Assembly (NCBI GenBank): GCA_020025655.1
Contig: JAHHRR010000058.1
Coordinates: forward strand, 1 to 9,149
DNA length: 9,149 nt
DNA from: Oscillospiraceae bacterium
GTDB lineage: Bacteria; Bacillota; Clostridia; Oscillospirales; Oscillospiraceae
Direction of reading: 5' to 3'
Position 1 is the stretch's first letter. The number at the start of each line of letters is the position of its first letter. Positions 1 through 6,931 of the stretch are shown piece by piece. The notes below the pieces were generated by a model. That model saw nothing but the letters and a program-made list of their open reading frames with translations, did no database searches and had not been told where the DNA came from. The position numbers and the translations under genes were made by a program.

Positions 1-1375
1 CAAGAGCATTGATGAAATCCTCATCCATCATGCCGGCTTCATCATCGCCGTTTGCACGCATCTCAACCTGCTTGCGGAAACGCTGTTCCTGATCAATGGG
101 GTCATTAAGCTCAGAGAAAGCATTACCCATTTCGCTGCTGCAGATAAACAGCTCGAAACGCTCGGTAAGTCTGGGGTCTGCAACACTGCGCTTTGCAAGA
201 GGAGATACATCAACAGGATGCATGGTAATGAAGGTAGGCTGAATAAGCTTCTCTTCAACCTTCTGGTCAAAGGACTCATAAAGAGCATTGCCCCAGGTCT
301 TTTCCTTCTTGCTCATGTCAATTCCGGCAGCTACGGCTGCTTCAACAGCTTCCTTGTCGCTGTCGATAGCCATAAAGTCAATTCCTACATACTCCTTAAC
401 AGCCTCTGCCATAGTCATACGGCGGAAACCGGGAGCAAGAGAAATCTGCTGACCCTGCCACTCAACATCATAGGTGCCGAGAATTTCCATTGCAGCACCG
501 GAGAGCAGCTCTTCAAAGAGGTCCATCATATCGTTAAAATCAGCATAGGATTCATAAAGCTCAACAGAGGTAAACTCGGGGTTATGCTTTGTATCCATAC
601 CCTCATTTCTGAAAATTCTGCCGATTTCATAAACTCTCTCAATACCGCCGACAATAAGACGCTTGAGGTTAAGCTCAGTTGCAATACGGAGGTACATATC
701 CATATCGAGAGTGTTATGGTGAGTGATAAAAGGACGTGCAGTAGCACCGCCGGAAATAGTATTGAGAACAGGAGTCTCAACTTCCATATATCCTCTGTTG
801 TCGAGATAACGGCGGACATAGCTTATAAACTTTGAACGAATCTCGAAATTTCTGCGGCTTTCATCGTTCATGATAAGGTCAACGTATCTCTGACGATACT
901 TGAGCTCTGTGTTGGTCATGCCGTGGAATTTTTCAGGCAGAGGTCTCAGAGACTTGGAAAGAAGCTCGAGCTTTTCAACATGAACGGAAATTTCTTCAGT
1001 CTTGGTTTTAAAGACGTAACCGCTGACGCCGATGATATCACCGATATCAAATTTACGGAAATCTTTAAATTCCTGCTCACTTACAGCGTCGGAGCGGATA
1101 TAAAGCTGAATCTGACCCTTATCATCCTTAATATGGCAGAAAATTGCCTTGCCCATGCCACGTTTGGACATAATACGTCCTGCAACAGATATGGTTTTAC
1201 CGTCGAAAGCATCGTAATTATCTTTAATCTCTGCAGACCATGCAGATCTTACGAACTTGGTTTTCTGGAAAGGATCTCTTCCCTCTTCCTGCAATGCTTT
1301 AAGCTTGTCACGGCGAATCTGTAAAATTTCAGAAAGCTCCTTGCCTTCTTCAGGGTTAAATTTCTTTTCGCTCAT
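1..1375 (-). CDS. lysS: Lysyl-tRNA synthetase, class II (3' end cut by window edge)
   Basis: Cytoplasmic enzyme that charges tRNA-Lys with lysine using ATP. About 458 residues are visible from ATG at 1375, read continuously with no frameshift; class II LysRS is usually about 500 residues, so roughly the last 40 are missing. An N-terminal OB-fold anticodon-binding domain spans about residues 60-137 (starting near ISVAGRIMSKRGMGK). Class II motif 1 is near 190-204 (YLDNRGYMEVETPVL). Motif 2 is at 252-275 (GRIFRNEGMD, then HNPEFT). The LysRS-typical EMGNAFSELNDP block is at 415-426. Motif 3 (GxGIDR) should follow just outside the window. A GAGGT ribosome binding site at 1381-1385 lies 5 nt before the start. 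It follows greA by 45 nt with no hairpin between them, so the two are probably cotranscribed from the promoter at 1966-1994. The family assignment is secure. Confidence 0.97.
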   Translation of the reverse strand, partial: MSEKKFNPEEGKELSEILQIRRDKLKALQEEGRDPFQKTKFVRSAWSAEIKDNYDAFDGKTISVAGRIMSKRGMGKAIFCHIKDDKGQIQLYIRSDAVSEQEFKDFRKFDIGDIIGVSGYVFKTKTEEISVHVEKLELLSKSLRPLPEKFHGMTNTELKYRQRYVDLIMNDESRRNFEIRSKFISYVRRYLDNRGYMEVETPVLNTISGGATARPFITHHNTLDMDMYLRIATELNLKRLIVGGIERVYEIGRIFRNEGMDTKHNPEFTSVELYESYADFNDMMDLFEELLSGAAMEILGTYDVEWQGQQISLAPGFRRMTMAEAVKEYVGIDFMAIDSDKEAVEAAVAAGIDMSKKEKTWGNALYESFDQKVEEKLIQPTFITMHPVDVSPLAKRSVADPRLTERFELFICSSEMGNAFSELNDPIDQEQRFRKQVEMRANGDDEAGMMDEDFINAL

Positions 1376-1420
1376 ACTCTACCTCAATCCCTTAAATCTA
1401 ACTTTTTCTCTACTTACTTT

Positions 1421-1909
1421 TTACTTATTTTCAACAGAAATAATCCTGAAATTAAAATTGCCGGCGGGAGCGTGGATAACTACTTCCTCGCCTGCTCTGT
1501 GTCCGTGAAGTGCCTGACCTACGGGAGAGTCATCGGAAATACGGCCCTCTTTGGGGTTTGCTTCCTGAGAACCTACTATCTCATAGGTCTCTTCAAACTC
1601 GTCTTCAATATCCAGAACTGTAACAACGCTTCCCAGAGTAACGGTGTCTTTAGGAGCATCGTTGTTTGCAGTGTCAACGATTTCTGCATTTTCTATAAGC
1701 TCTTTAACTTCGGCAATTCTGGAGTAGAGCTTGCCCTGCTCGTTCTTTGCCTCATCGTATTCGCTGTTCTCGGACAGGTCACCGAAGCTTCTGGCTTCCT
1801 TGATCTGTTCTGAAACCTCTCTTGCTTTATCTGTTTCAAGATAGTTAAGTTCTTCTTTCAGCGCATCAAGGCGCTCCTGACTCATTTTGAATCTGCTTGC
1901 AGTAGACAT
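1421..1909 (-). CDS. greA: Transcription elongation factor GreA
   Basis: GreA binds the RNA polymerase secondary channel and stimulates cleavage of the 3' end of backtracked transcripts, rescuing stalled complexes. The 162-residue product has the normal GreA length. The N-terminal half (about 8-80) is the antiparallel coiled coil. Its tip carries GDLSENSEY, with acidic residues D44 and E47 corresponding to E. coli D41 and E44, which hold the catalytic Mg2+. The C-terminal FKBP-like domain is about 88-162, including the GRISDDSPVGQAL and HAPAGNFNFRI stretches. The ATG at 1909 is chosen because AAGGAG (1919-1924) lies 9 nt upstream; the alternative Met9 has no ribosome binding site. It is first in the transcription unit from the consensus promoter at 1966-1994, with lysS downstream. 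Confidence 0.97.
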   Translation of the reverse strand: MSTASRFKMSQERLDALKEELNYLETDKAREVSEQIKEARSFGDLSENSEYDEAKNEQGKLYSRIAEVKELIENAEIVDTANNDAPKDTVTLGSVVTVLDIEDEFEETYEIVGSQEANPKEGRISDDSPVGQALHGHRAGEEVVIHAPAGNFNFRIISVENK

Positions 1910-1918
1910 AAAGCAGTT

Positions 1919-1924
1919 CTCCTT
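1919..1924 (-). promoter_or_regulatory. Ribosome binding site of greA
   Basis: The minus strand reads AAGGAG, 9 nt before ATG at 1909. This favours that start over the internal Met9 codon, which has no purine-rich site before it. Confidence 0.85.
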
Positions 1925-1965
1925 TTCAAAAATTTATTGGCAAATGTTTAATCTTCAATTTTATA

Positions 1966-1994
1966 ATTATATTAGCATTTTTTCAGCGTGTCAA
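1966..1994 (-). promoter_or_regulatory. Perfect-consensus sigma-A promoter for greA-lysS
   Basis: On the minus strand the -35 box is TTGACA (1989-1994) and the -10 box TATAAT (1966-1971), separated by exactly 17 nt (1972-1988). Both hexamers and the spacing match the housekeeping consensus. No extended -10 TGn is present. The expected start point is near 1959, giving a leader of about 50 nt before greA. The -35 box contains the TGA stop codon (1991-1993) of the upstream S41-like gene, so there is no room for a terminator between the two units. Seen directly; promoter activity is inferred. Confidence 0.9.
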
Positions 1995-3241
1995 CTCAGA
2001 ATTTTAAGTGCAGCAACAAGCTGTTCATCATTACTGCTGCTTGCTGTACCGTCTCTTCCGCCGGTAGTACCTTCGGTTGTACCGACTGTACTGGGGTCAG
2101 AGTTGTGAAGTATTACATCGGGAACTACGCCGCCGTTCTGGGAAATATCATTTCCGTTGGGGGTCAAATAGCTTTTTGTGGAAAGTCTGAGCGCACTTCC
2201 GTCAGTCAGAGGAATAGTCTCCTGAGTTCTGGTATTTCCTGTTGTAGCCTCGCCGATAAGCGTTGCCCACTGGTATTCATCAAGAACTGCTGCACAAAGC
2301 TCTGCTTCCTTATATGTTTCAGTGTTTATAAGCACACACATTGGCAGCTGGATACACATACCGTCAGATTCGGCAACAATTTCCTCGCCCTGTTTGTTTA
2401 TCTCGGAGAAAAGTCTGCCCTTTGGCAGCAAATAGTCAAGAAGTATTCTGACTTCTTCTGCAAGACCGCCGGGATTGCCACGAAGGTCAATAACAAGCGC
2501 AACTGCTCCCTGACCCAGCAGATCTTCAATAGCCTTAACAGCAGCTTCACCGGAGCCTGCTTCAAAATCCTTTATCTGAACGTATCCGGCCTCTGTTTTC
2601 TCAAGTCTGTATTTTACATGGTTTTTAACCATACCTGTGCAGTCAACTTCTATGAAAAAGCTTCCGTTTGAAATCTCAAGCACAAATTTTCCGCTCATTT
2701 TTGATCGAATAAGTGTTCTGACTTCATCTGAAGAGTATGCACTCAATTTTTCGCCGTCAACGGCGGTAATTATCATACCGGCTGCAAGGCCGTTTTTGGC
2801 GGCAGGAGATTCAGGGTCAACAGTTATAACCTGATATCCTCCGGTAGATTCGTCTCTCAGCAGAGACATACCAATGTCAGCATAGTCATTAGTAGAGTAA
2901 ATGTTATATGTTCTGTACTCGGACTCGGACATATAGCTGCTCCACTGGTCACCCAGGCCTGAAACCATAGCTGCTGCTGCAGCATTTCCCATAGCCTTGC
3001 GATCTACATGATCTATATAATTATCCTCAATTATATCTTTAATTTCGATGTAGCGCTTAGCTTCATCGAAATCCTCTTTTCCACCCATCTTATCAAGCAT
3101 AGTCTTATAGGTAAGACCGTAGGTGCCGAACCCAAGCAATATGCAGAAAGGTAATATAAATTTAAGTCTTAGACCGATGTTGAAAAACGCTGAGAAAAAA
3201 TTTCCCATATTGGCCATAAGTCTTCTGAAAAAGTTACCCAC
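1991..3241 (-). CDS. Membrane-anchored PDZ/S41 (CtpA/CtpB-like) protein, probable pseudoprotease
   Basis: Active relatives cleave extracytoplasmic proteins with a Ser-Lys(-Gln) catalytic centre. From the GTG at 3241 the product is 416 residues: a basic N-terminus, one membrane anchor at about 26-46, a PDZ domain at about 122-193 (SPAAKNGLAAG core), and an S41 core with the DLRGNPGG signature at 252-259. In the S41 core the usual S-A-S-A-S-E or T-Y-S-A-A-E active-site segment reads T-Y-K-E-A-E, putting K311 where the nucleophilic Ser belongs. Exactly 25 residues on, the catalytic Lys of G-E-x-T-x-G-K is N336 (GEATTGN). The third position, Q340, is kept. Proteolysis is therefore unlikely. A Thr/Gly/Ser-rich insert (about 380-404) precedes the C-terminal helix DEQLVAALKIL. 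GTG is chosen because AAGGAGG (3248-3254) lies 6 nt upstream; a TTG at 3259 lies ahead of that site. It is last in the FtsEX/M23 cluster, where active ctp genes are known to occur near ftsEX in Bacillus. The fold is confident; scaffold or adaptor function is inference. Confidence 0.9.
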   Translation of the reverse strand: MGNFFRRLMANMGNFFSAFFNIGLRLKFILPFCILLGFGTYGLTYKTMLDKMGGKEDFDEAKRYIEIKDIIEDNYIDHVDRKAMGNAAAAAMVSGLGDQWSSYMSESEYRTYNIYSTNDYADIGMSLLRDESTGGYQVITVDPESPAAKNGLAAGMIITAVDGEKLSAYSSDEVRTLIRSKMSGKFVLEISNGSFFIEVDCTGMVKNHVKYRLEKTEAGYVQIKDFEAGSGEAAVKAIEDLLGQGAVALVIDLRGNPGGLAEEVRILLDYLLPKGRLFSEINKQGEEIVAESDGMCIQLPMCVLINTETYKEAELCAAVLDEYQWATLIGEATTGNTRTQETIPLTDGSALRLSTKSYLTPNGNDISQNGGVVPDVILHNSDPSTVGTTEGTTGGRDGTASSSNDEQLVAALKILS

Positions 3242-3247
3242 AATGTT

Positions 3248-3254
3248 CCTCCTT
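3248..3254 (-). promoter_or_regulatory. Ribosome binding site deciding the GTG start at 3241
   Basis: The minus strand reads AAGGAGG followed by the 6-nt spacer AACATT and GTG at 3241. An upstream in-frame TTG at 3257-3259 precedes this site and so is not the likely start. The same bases can form a small hairpin, CCTT-GCT-AAGG (3251-3261), that would partly cover the site. Confidence 0.85.
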
Positions 3255-3265
3255 AGCAAGGCTTA

Positions 3266-3294
3266 GCCGGACAGTCGTAAAACGCCTGTCCGGC
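3266..3294. repeat. Strong intercistronic hairpin between the M23 gene and the S41-like gene
   Basis: A perfect 9-bp inverted repeat, GCCGGACAG (3266-3274) and CTGTCCGGC (3286-3294). Inside it, after one mismatch, a further CGT-AAA-ACG stem closes on a 3-nt loop. On the transcribed (minus) strand no U-run follows; the sequence continues TAAGCC and reaches the ribosome binding site of the S41-like gene 11 nt later. It is therefore not a canonical intrinsic terminator. A role in mRNA processing, stability or differential expression along the operon is inferred. Confidence 0.75.
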
Positions 3295-3331
3295 ACTCGG
3301 TCTGACTACATCAGTCCGCATAGTATATGCC

Positions 3332-4627
3332 TTATACTCCCGCATTGGGAGAGAATGTAAGACCTGAGAAGAATTGCTCAGGATCTATACGCTGTTTATT
3401 CTGTCTGACTTCAAAATGGAGGTGAGGACCGGTTGACATACCGGTAGAGCCTACATAGCCTATAACATCATTTTGAGATACAGACTGTCCTTCACTGACT
3501 GCAACGGAAGACATATGTCCATAAACAGTAGTGTAGCCGTTTCCGTGGTCAATCATAACGCAGTTGCCGTATGATCCGCACCAGCCGGCAAGGAAAACGC
3601 TGCCGCCGTCAGAAGCATGGATTGCAGTACCGTAAGAGGCACCTATATCCAGACCGCCATGGTTTTTATGCTCACCGGTAATAGGATGAACTCTGGGGCC
3701 GAAACGGCTGGTGCAGTAAGTAACACCGGGGGTAGGCCATGCAAATGAGCCGGTTCCGACTACGGAACCACCGCCGCCTCCACCACCGCTGCTGCTTCCG
3801 CCGCCACCGCCGCCTGCTGCGGCTTCCTGACGTTTTCTTTCTTCTTCCTGACGCTTTCTTTCTGCCTCAAGTTCCTTTTCACGCTGCGCAATAAGTCTGT
3901 CGATTTCAGCATTTGCAGCTTCCTCAGCAGCCATTATTTCATCGAACTCAGCCTGACGGTTTTCGAGGTCGTTCTGAATTTCAAGAAGCATCTGTGTGGC
4001 TTCACCGATTTCCTCCTCAAGAGTCTTCTGCTCTTCACGGAGTACAGCCTGTTTTTCTTCGATATCAGCCTTTACGCTTTCATATTCAGCTTTTACCTGT
4101 TCGGTATTTTCACGGGCGGCACGGTACTCTTCCTCGAGTTCACGGTCGCTTTGCATGATTTCACCGATATCGTCCATAACAGTAAGAAGCTCGCCAAGAC
4201 TGTCAACCTTCATAACTACATCAAGGAAACCGTAGTTGCCGTTTTCCTCCATAGCTCTGACTCTGTCACGATAGCGGAGAAGCTGTTCTCTTTCAAGCTT
4301 AAGTGCTGCCTCAAGCTTATCTGCTTCGGTGGCTATCATTTCATCGTACATGGCAATTTCTTCTGCGTTGAGCTCCATCTGCTGAATAGTCAGCATATTT
4401 CGCTCATCCATTGCTTTTTTGCGCTCAAGAACACTTGCCTGCTCGCTTTCAAGCTGATCTACAACAGCCTGTTTTTCTTTTCTCTGCTCTCTTATAACGT
4501 CTCTCTGACTTTTCAGATCATCAATTTCCTGTTTAGATACAGCAGAAGCTGATACAGGAAATATGGAAACCAGCATTATAAGTGTAAGTAAGCCGGCCAG
4601 TAAATTTCTTGTCTTTATTTTTTTCAT
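3332..4627 (-). CDS. Secreted coiled-coil M23 (LytM) endopeptidase, FtsEX effector type, copy 1
   Basis: Likely a peptidoglycan endopeptidase controlled by FtsEX outside the membrane. The 431-residue precursor starts MKKIKTRNLL with a signal peptide and probable cleavage after ASA (residue 29). Residues about 31-268 form a long charged coiled coil. In its middle is the PcsB/CwlO/EnvC-type segment (RYRDRVRAMEENGNYGFLDVV, 118-138, written here only to locate it). A linker of nearly pure Gly/Ser (272-288) follows. The M23 domain (about 298-420) keeps all expected zinc and catalytic residues: H323 and D327 (HGGLD), H371 (YGHM), H402 and H404 (PHLH). Three cysteines, C305, C350 and C356, lie near the active site. 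ATG at 4627 has a weak AGGT site about 10 nt upstream. The gap to the paralogue upstream is 27 nt, so it is cotranscribed and possibly coupled. The domain call is secure; the FtsX partnership is inferred from architecture and position. Confidence 0.95.
   Translation of the reverse strand: MKKIKTRNLLAGLLTLIMLVSIFPVSASAVSKQEIDDLKSQRDVIREQRKEKQAVVDQLESEQASVLERKKAMDERNMLTIQQMELNAEEIAMYDEMIATEADKLEAALKLEREQLLRYRDRVRAMEENGNYGFLDVVMKVDSLGELLTVMDDIGEIMQSDRELEEEYRAARENTEQVKAEYESVKADIEEKQAVLREEQKTLEEEIGEATQMLLEIQNDLENRQAEFDEIMAAEEAANAEIDRLIAQREKELEAERKRQEEERKRQEAAAGGGGGGSSSGGGGGGGSVVGTGSFAWPTPGVTYCTSRFGPRVHPITGEHKNHGGLDIGASYGTAIHASDGGSVFLAGWCGSYGNCVMIDHGNGYTTVYGHMSSVAVSEGQSVSQNDVIGYVGSTGMSTGPHLHFEVRQNKQRIDPEQFFSGLTFSPNAGV
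3767..3814 (-). repeat. Gly/Ser linker-coding GGN repeat
   Basis: This encodes residues 272-287 of the first M23 protein: six Gly, three Ser, seven Gly. The DNA is a GGC/GGT/GGA triplet tract, mixed in codon choice. It separates the coiled coil from the enzyme domain and would act as a very flexible tether. Such tracts can vary in length between strains. Confidence 0.8.
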
Positions 4628-4654
4628 ATCTTTTATACCTAAATTGTTTGCTTG

Positions 4655-6007
4655 TCAGCAATTCCAGTGAGTCTGACCCGTGAAGTAATTTTCGGGGTCG
4701 ACGTGCTCTCCGTTAATAATAACTTCGAAGTGACAATGTACTCCTGTTGCACGGCCTGTATCACCCAGATAGCCGACTGTCTGCCCCTGAGATACATAGG
4801 TGCCGTTGCTCACTGCAATACCTGACATATGTGCATAAAGGGTCTGTGTATAGTTACCATGGTCAACAATGACATAGTTACCGTAGCCGGAGTTGCTTCC
4901 TGCAAAGATAACAGTACCTGCTGCCGCTGCAACAATGGGCTGACCGGCATTGCCAAAACCATCTATATCTATACCGCTGTGATATCTGCTTGTTCCGTTA
5001 AAGGGATCGGTTCTGTAACCGAAACGGCTGGTGACACGGTTGCTGCACGGGACAGGCCAGATAAATCCGCCGCTTGCACCGCCGCCGGAGTTTCCTCCGC
5101 CACCGCTATTATCAGCTGCGCCATTGTCGCCACCCTCAGCGGGAACATCTCCCCAGTCAGGAGCTGAACCGCCATCCTGAGCTCCGCCGTCGGCAGGAGG
5201 AACAGGCTGAGGTTTATTGGCCTCTGCCTCCTGACGTATCTGCTCGTTGTATGCTTTGATCATTTCAAGCACAGATGCCTGAGCTGCAGCTTCGGCTGCC
5301 TGAGCAGCTTCATATTCCTCTATTGCTTCTTCAATCTCATCTTCAAGAGAGGCGAGAGTAGCCATAGATTCTTCGATTTGCTTTTCAAGCGCAGCCTGTT
5401 CTTCTTTGAGGCCAGCCTGCTTTTCTTCAACAGCAGCTTTTTCCTCTTCATACTCTGCCATGATCTGCTCAGTTTCTTCTCTGGCATCAACATACTTCTG
5501 CTCCAGAGTTTTATCACTTTCCATGATGCAGTTCATATCATCAAGAGAAGTGAGGAAATCGCTGAAGCTGCTGGAGTTAGTGAAAAGGGCCAGAATGTTA
5601 TATCCGCCGTTTTCCTCCATCGCACGAACTCTGGAACGGTAGCGATTGAGCTGTTTTTCTTCTCTGCTCTGAGCCTCTTCAACCTCTTCGGCCTTTTCCT
5701 GAATCATTTCATCATAGATTTTAATTTCTTCGGCCACAAGATTAAGCTGCTCATTGGCAAACTTGTTTTCAGTCTCCAGTGCAAGCTTCTGCTGAAGCAC
5801 ATTAGCCTGCTCAGTCTTGAGAAGGTCTATTCTTTCCTTGGCATCCTTAACCTTTCCAGAAATCTCATTTTTCTCAGCCTGAATTTTATCAATATCACTC
5901 TGGTTTATTGCATGAGCTGAAAAAGGCAGGACAGTTCCAACGAGTGAAAAAACCATTATAACGATCAAAATTATTGCTATAACCGATGTCGCTTTTTTCC
6001 TGTTCAT
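4655..6007 (-). CDS. Secreted coiled-coil M23 (LytM) endopeptidase, FtsEX effector type, copy 2
   Basis: Paralogue of the next gene in the operon and the probable first effector of FtsX. The 450-residue precursor begins MNRKKATSVI and has a long signal peptide, with likely cleavage after SAHA (residue 33). Coiled coil spans about 36-262, with the PcsB/CwlO-type centre around 122-155 (RYRSRVRAMEENGGY). A Pro/Gly/Asp-rich linker covers about 265-313. The M23 domain (about 315-442) has the full ligand set: H343 and D347 (HSGID), H393 (YAHM), H424 and H426 (VHCHF). The protein ends in a cysteine. ATG at 6007 is chosen because GGAG (6014-6017) lies 6 nt before it and the signal peptide begins cleanly there. 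In-frame alternatives are ATG 6019, which overlaps that GGAG, and TTG 6040. It follows ftsX by 39 nt. The two copies differ mainly in linker composition and signal peptide. Confidence 0.95.
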   Translation of the reverse strand: MNRKKATSVIAIILIVIMVFSLVGTVLPFSAHAINQSDIDKIQAEKNEISGKVKDAKERIDLLKTEQANVLQQKLALETENKFANEQLNLVAEEIKIYDEMIQEKAEEVEEAQSREEKQLNRYRSRVRAMEENGGYNILALFTNSSSFSDFLTSLDDMNCIMESDKTLEQKYVDAREETEQIMAEYEEEKAAVEEKQAGLKEEQAALEKQIEESMATLASLEDEIEEAIEEYEAAQAAEAAAQASVLEMIKAYNEQIRQEAEANKPQPVPPADGGAQDGGSAPDWGDVPAEGGDNGAADNSGGGGNSGGGASGGFIWPVPCSNRVTSRFGYRTDPFNGTSRYHSGIDIDGFGNAGQPIVAAAAGTVIFAGSNSGYGNYVIVDHGNYTQTLYAHMSGIAVSNGTYVSQGQTVGYLGDTGRATGVHCHFEVIINGEHVDPENYFTGQTHWNC

Positions 6008-6013
6008 AAAATT

Positions 6014-6017
6014 CTCC
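6014..6017 (-). promoter_or_regulatory. Ribosome binding site deciding the ATG start at 6007
   Basis: The minus strand reads TGGAG, then the 6-nt spacer AATTTT and ATG at 6007. An in-frame ATG at 6017-6019 overlaps the GGAG, and a TTG lies at 6040. Neither is as well placed, and the signal peptide starts naturally at 6007. Confidence 0.75.
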
Positions 6018-6046
6018 ATTTTCCTTATTTCAAGGGGCAAACGGAC

Positions 6047-6931
6047 TTACACCTTGAGGTAGTTTCTGATAGCATTTATGCCGCCGAATACGCCTACAAG
6101 AATACCGGTACCGAGGTAGCATATAAGTACAGGTACGGCTACATCTGTAAAGGGAACAACACTTATGAAGCTTCCGGCCACAGTGCCGAGGATTTTACCG
6201 GTAAGGAGCTCATAAACTCCCCACTCAGCAGCAAAGGCAAGGCCGCCGCCCATAATTCCCAGTGCAAGACCTTCTATTACGAAAGGAAGACGGATAAATC
6301 CGTTATTGGCACCGACCATCTTCATAATGGCGATTTCCTCTCGTCTGTTAAAGGTTGCAAGCTTTATGGTATTTGACATAATGAATACAGAAACAAATAC
6401 CAGCATTATTATAAGTACCAGAGATACCACGCTTACAACATTTCTGACTGTAACGAAGATATCTGCATATTCAAGATGAGCATTTACCTTTGCCACACCT
6501 TCAACATTTTCCAGTGCTTCCTTAGTCTCTGCCATAAGGGCAATATCGGTAAGGTGGATTACATAGCGGTGACGGAAAACAGTCACGTCTATGCCTTCTC
6601 TGAAGCTGGAGTCGTATTTACCCATGAAGTTGTTCATAGCAGTATCTTTTGAAACGAATTCAACAGACTGCACATTGTCAACCTGCTCCAGTCTCTCACC
6701 CACAGCCATTGCCTCCTCGTCGGGAAGCTCTTCATCTACAAATGCAACGATTTCGTTCTGGTTTTCCAGATCTTTAATCAGCGCATCTATATTAACTGAA
6801 AGCAGAGACACGCTGCCCATGATAATAAGGCAGGCCATAATAATTGTAACTGATGCAAAGGACATAAATCCGTGCTTGGTAATGCTGCGGAAGCCTTCGC
6901 CGATAAGATATCCGCCTCTACTCAATCTCAT
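6047..6931 (-). CDS. ftsX: Cell division ABC transporter permease FtsX
   Basis: Membrane half of the FtsEX complex, which transmits FtsE ATPase movements to extracellular peptidoglycan hydrolases or their activators. From ATG at 6931 it is 294 residues, normal for Firmicute FtsX. Predicted order: TM1 about 22-46, a large extracellular loop about 47-160 (the usual effector-binding region), TM2 about 161-186, a cytoplasmic segment with the family-typical RREEIAIMKMVGA (196-208), TM3 about 218-242 and TM4 about 263-286. The start at 6931 gives the usual MRLSRxxYLIxEGF N-terminus. In-frame ATG 6946 and GTG 6958 would add 5 or 9 residues but lack a better ribosome site. The gene overlaps the end of ftsE by 14 nt, implying translational coupling. 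A weak GGATGGG site lies inside ftsE. Confidence 0.95.
   Translation of the reverse strand: MRLSRGGYLIGEGFRSITKHGFMSFASVTIIMACLIIMGSVSLLSVNIDALIKDLENQNEIVAFVDEELPDEEAMAVGERLEQVDNVQSVEFVSKDTAMNNFMGKYDSSFREGIDVTVFRHRYVIHLTDIALMAETKEALENVEGVAKVNAHLEYADIFVTVRNVVSVVSLVLIIMLVFVSVFIMSNTIKLATFNRREEIAIMKMVGANNGFIRLPFVIEGLALGIMGGGLAFAAEWGVYELLTGKILGTVAGSFISVVPFTDVAVPVLICYLGTGILVGVFGGINAIRNYLKV

Noticed and set aside
218..835. Plus-strand open frame opposite lysS
   Set aside because: The minus strand encodes an unbroken, clearly conserved LysRS; the plus-strand frame has no family features.
1376..1420. T-box or attenuator before lysS
   Set aside because: The gap is 45 nt with no stem-loops or U-run, too short for a T-box leader.
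1988..2671. Plus-strand open frame opposite the S41-like gene
   Set aside because: The translation is Cys/Ser/Phe-rich with no domain; it is a shadow of the minus-strand PDZ/S41 coding sequence.
3266..3294. Intrinsic terminator ending the M23 genes
   Set aside because: No U-run follows the stem on the transcribed strand, and the sequence leads directly into the next ribosome binding site.
6008..6040. N-terminal extension of M23 copy 2 from TTG at 6040
   Set aside because: The extension would put 11 polar residues ahead of a normal signal peptide, while ATG 6007 has a GGAG site at 6-nt spacing.
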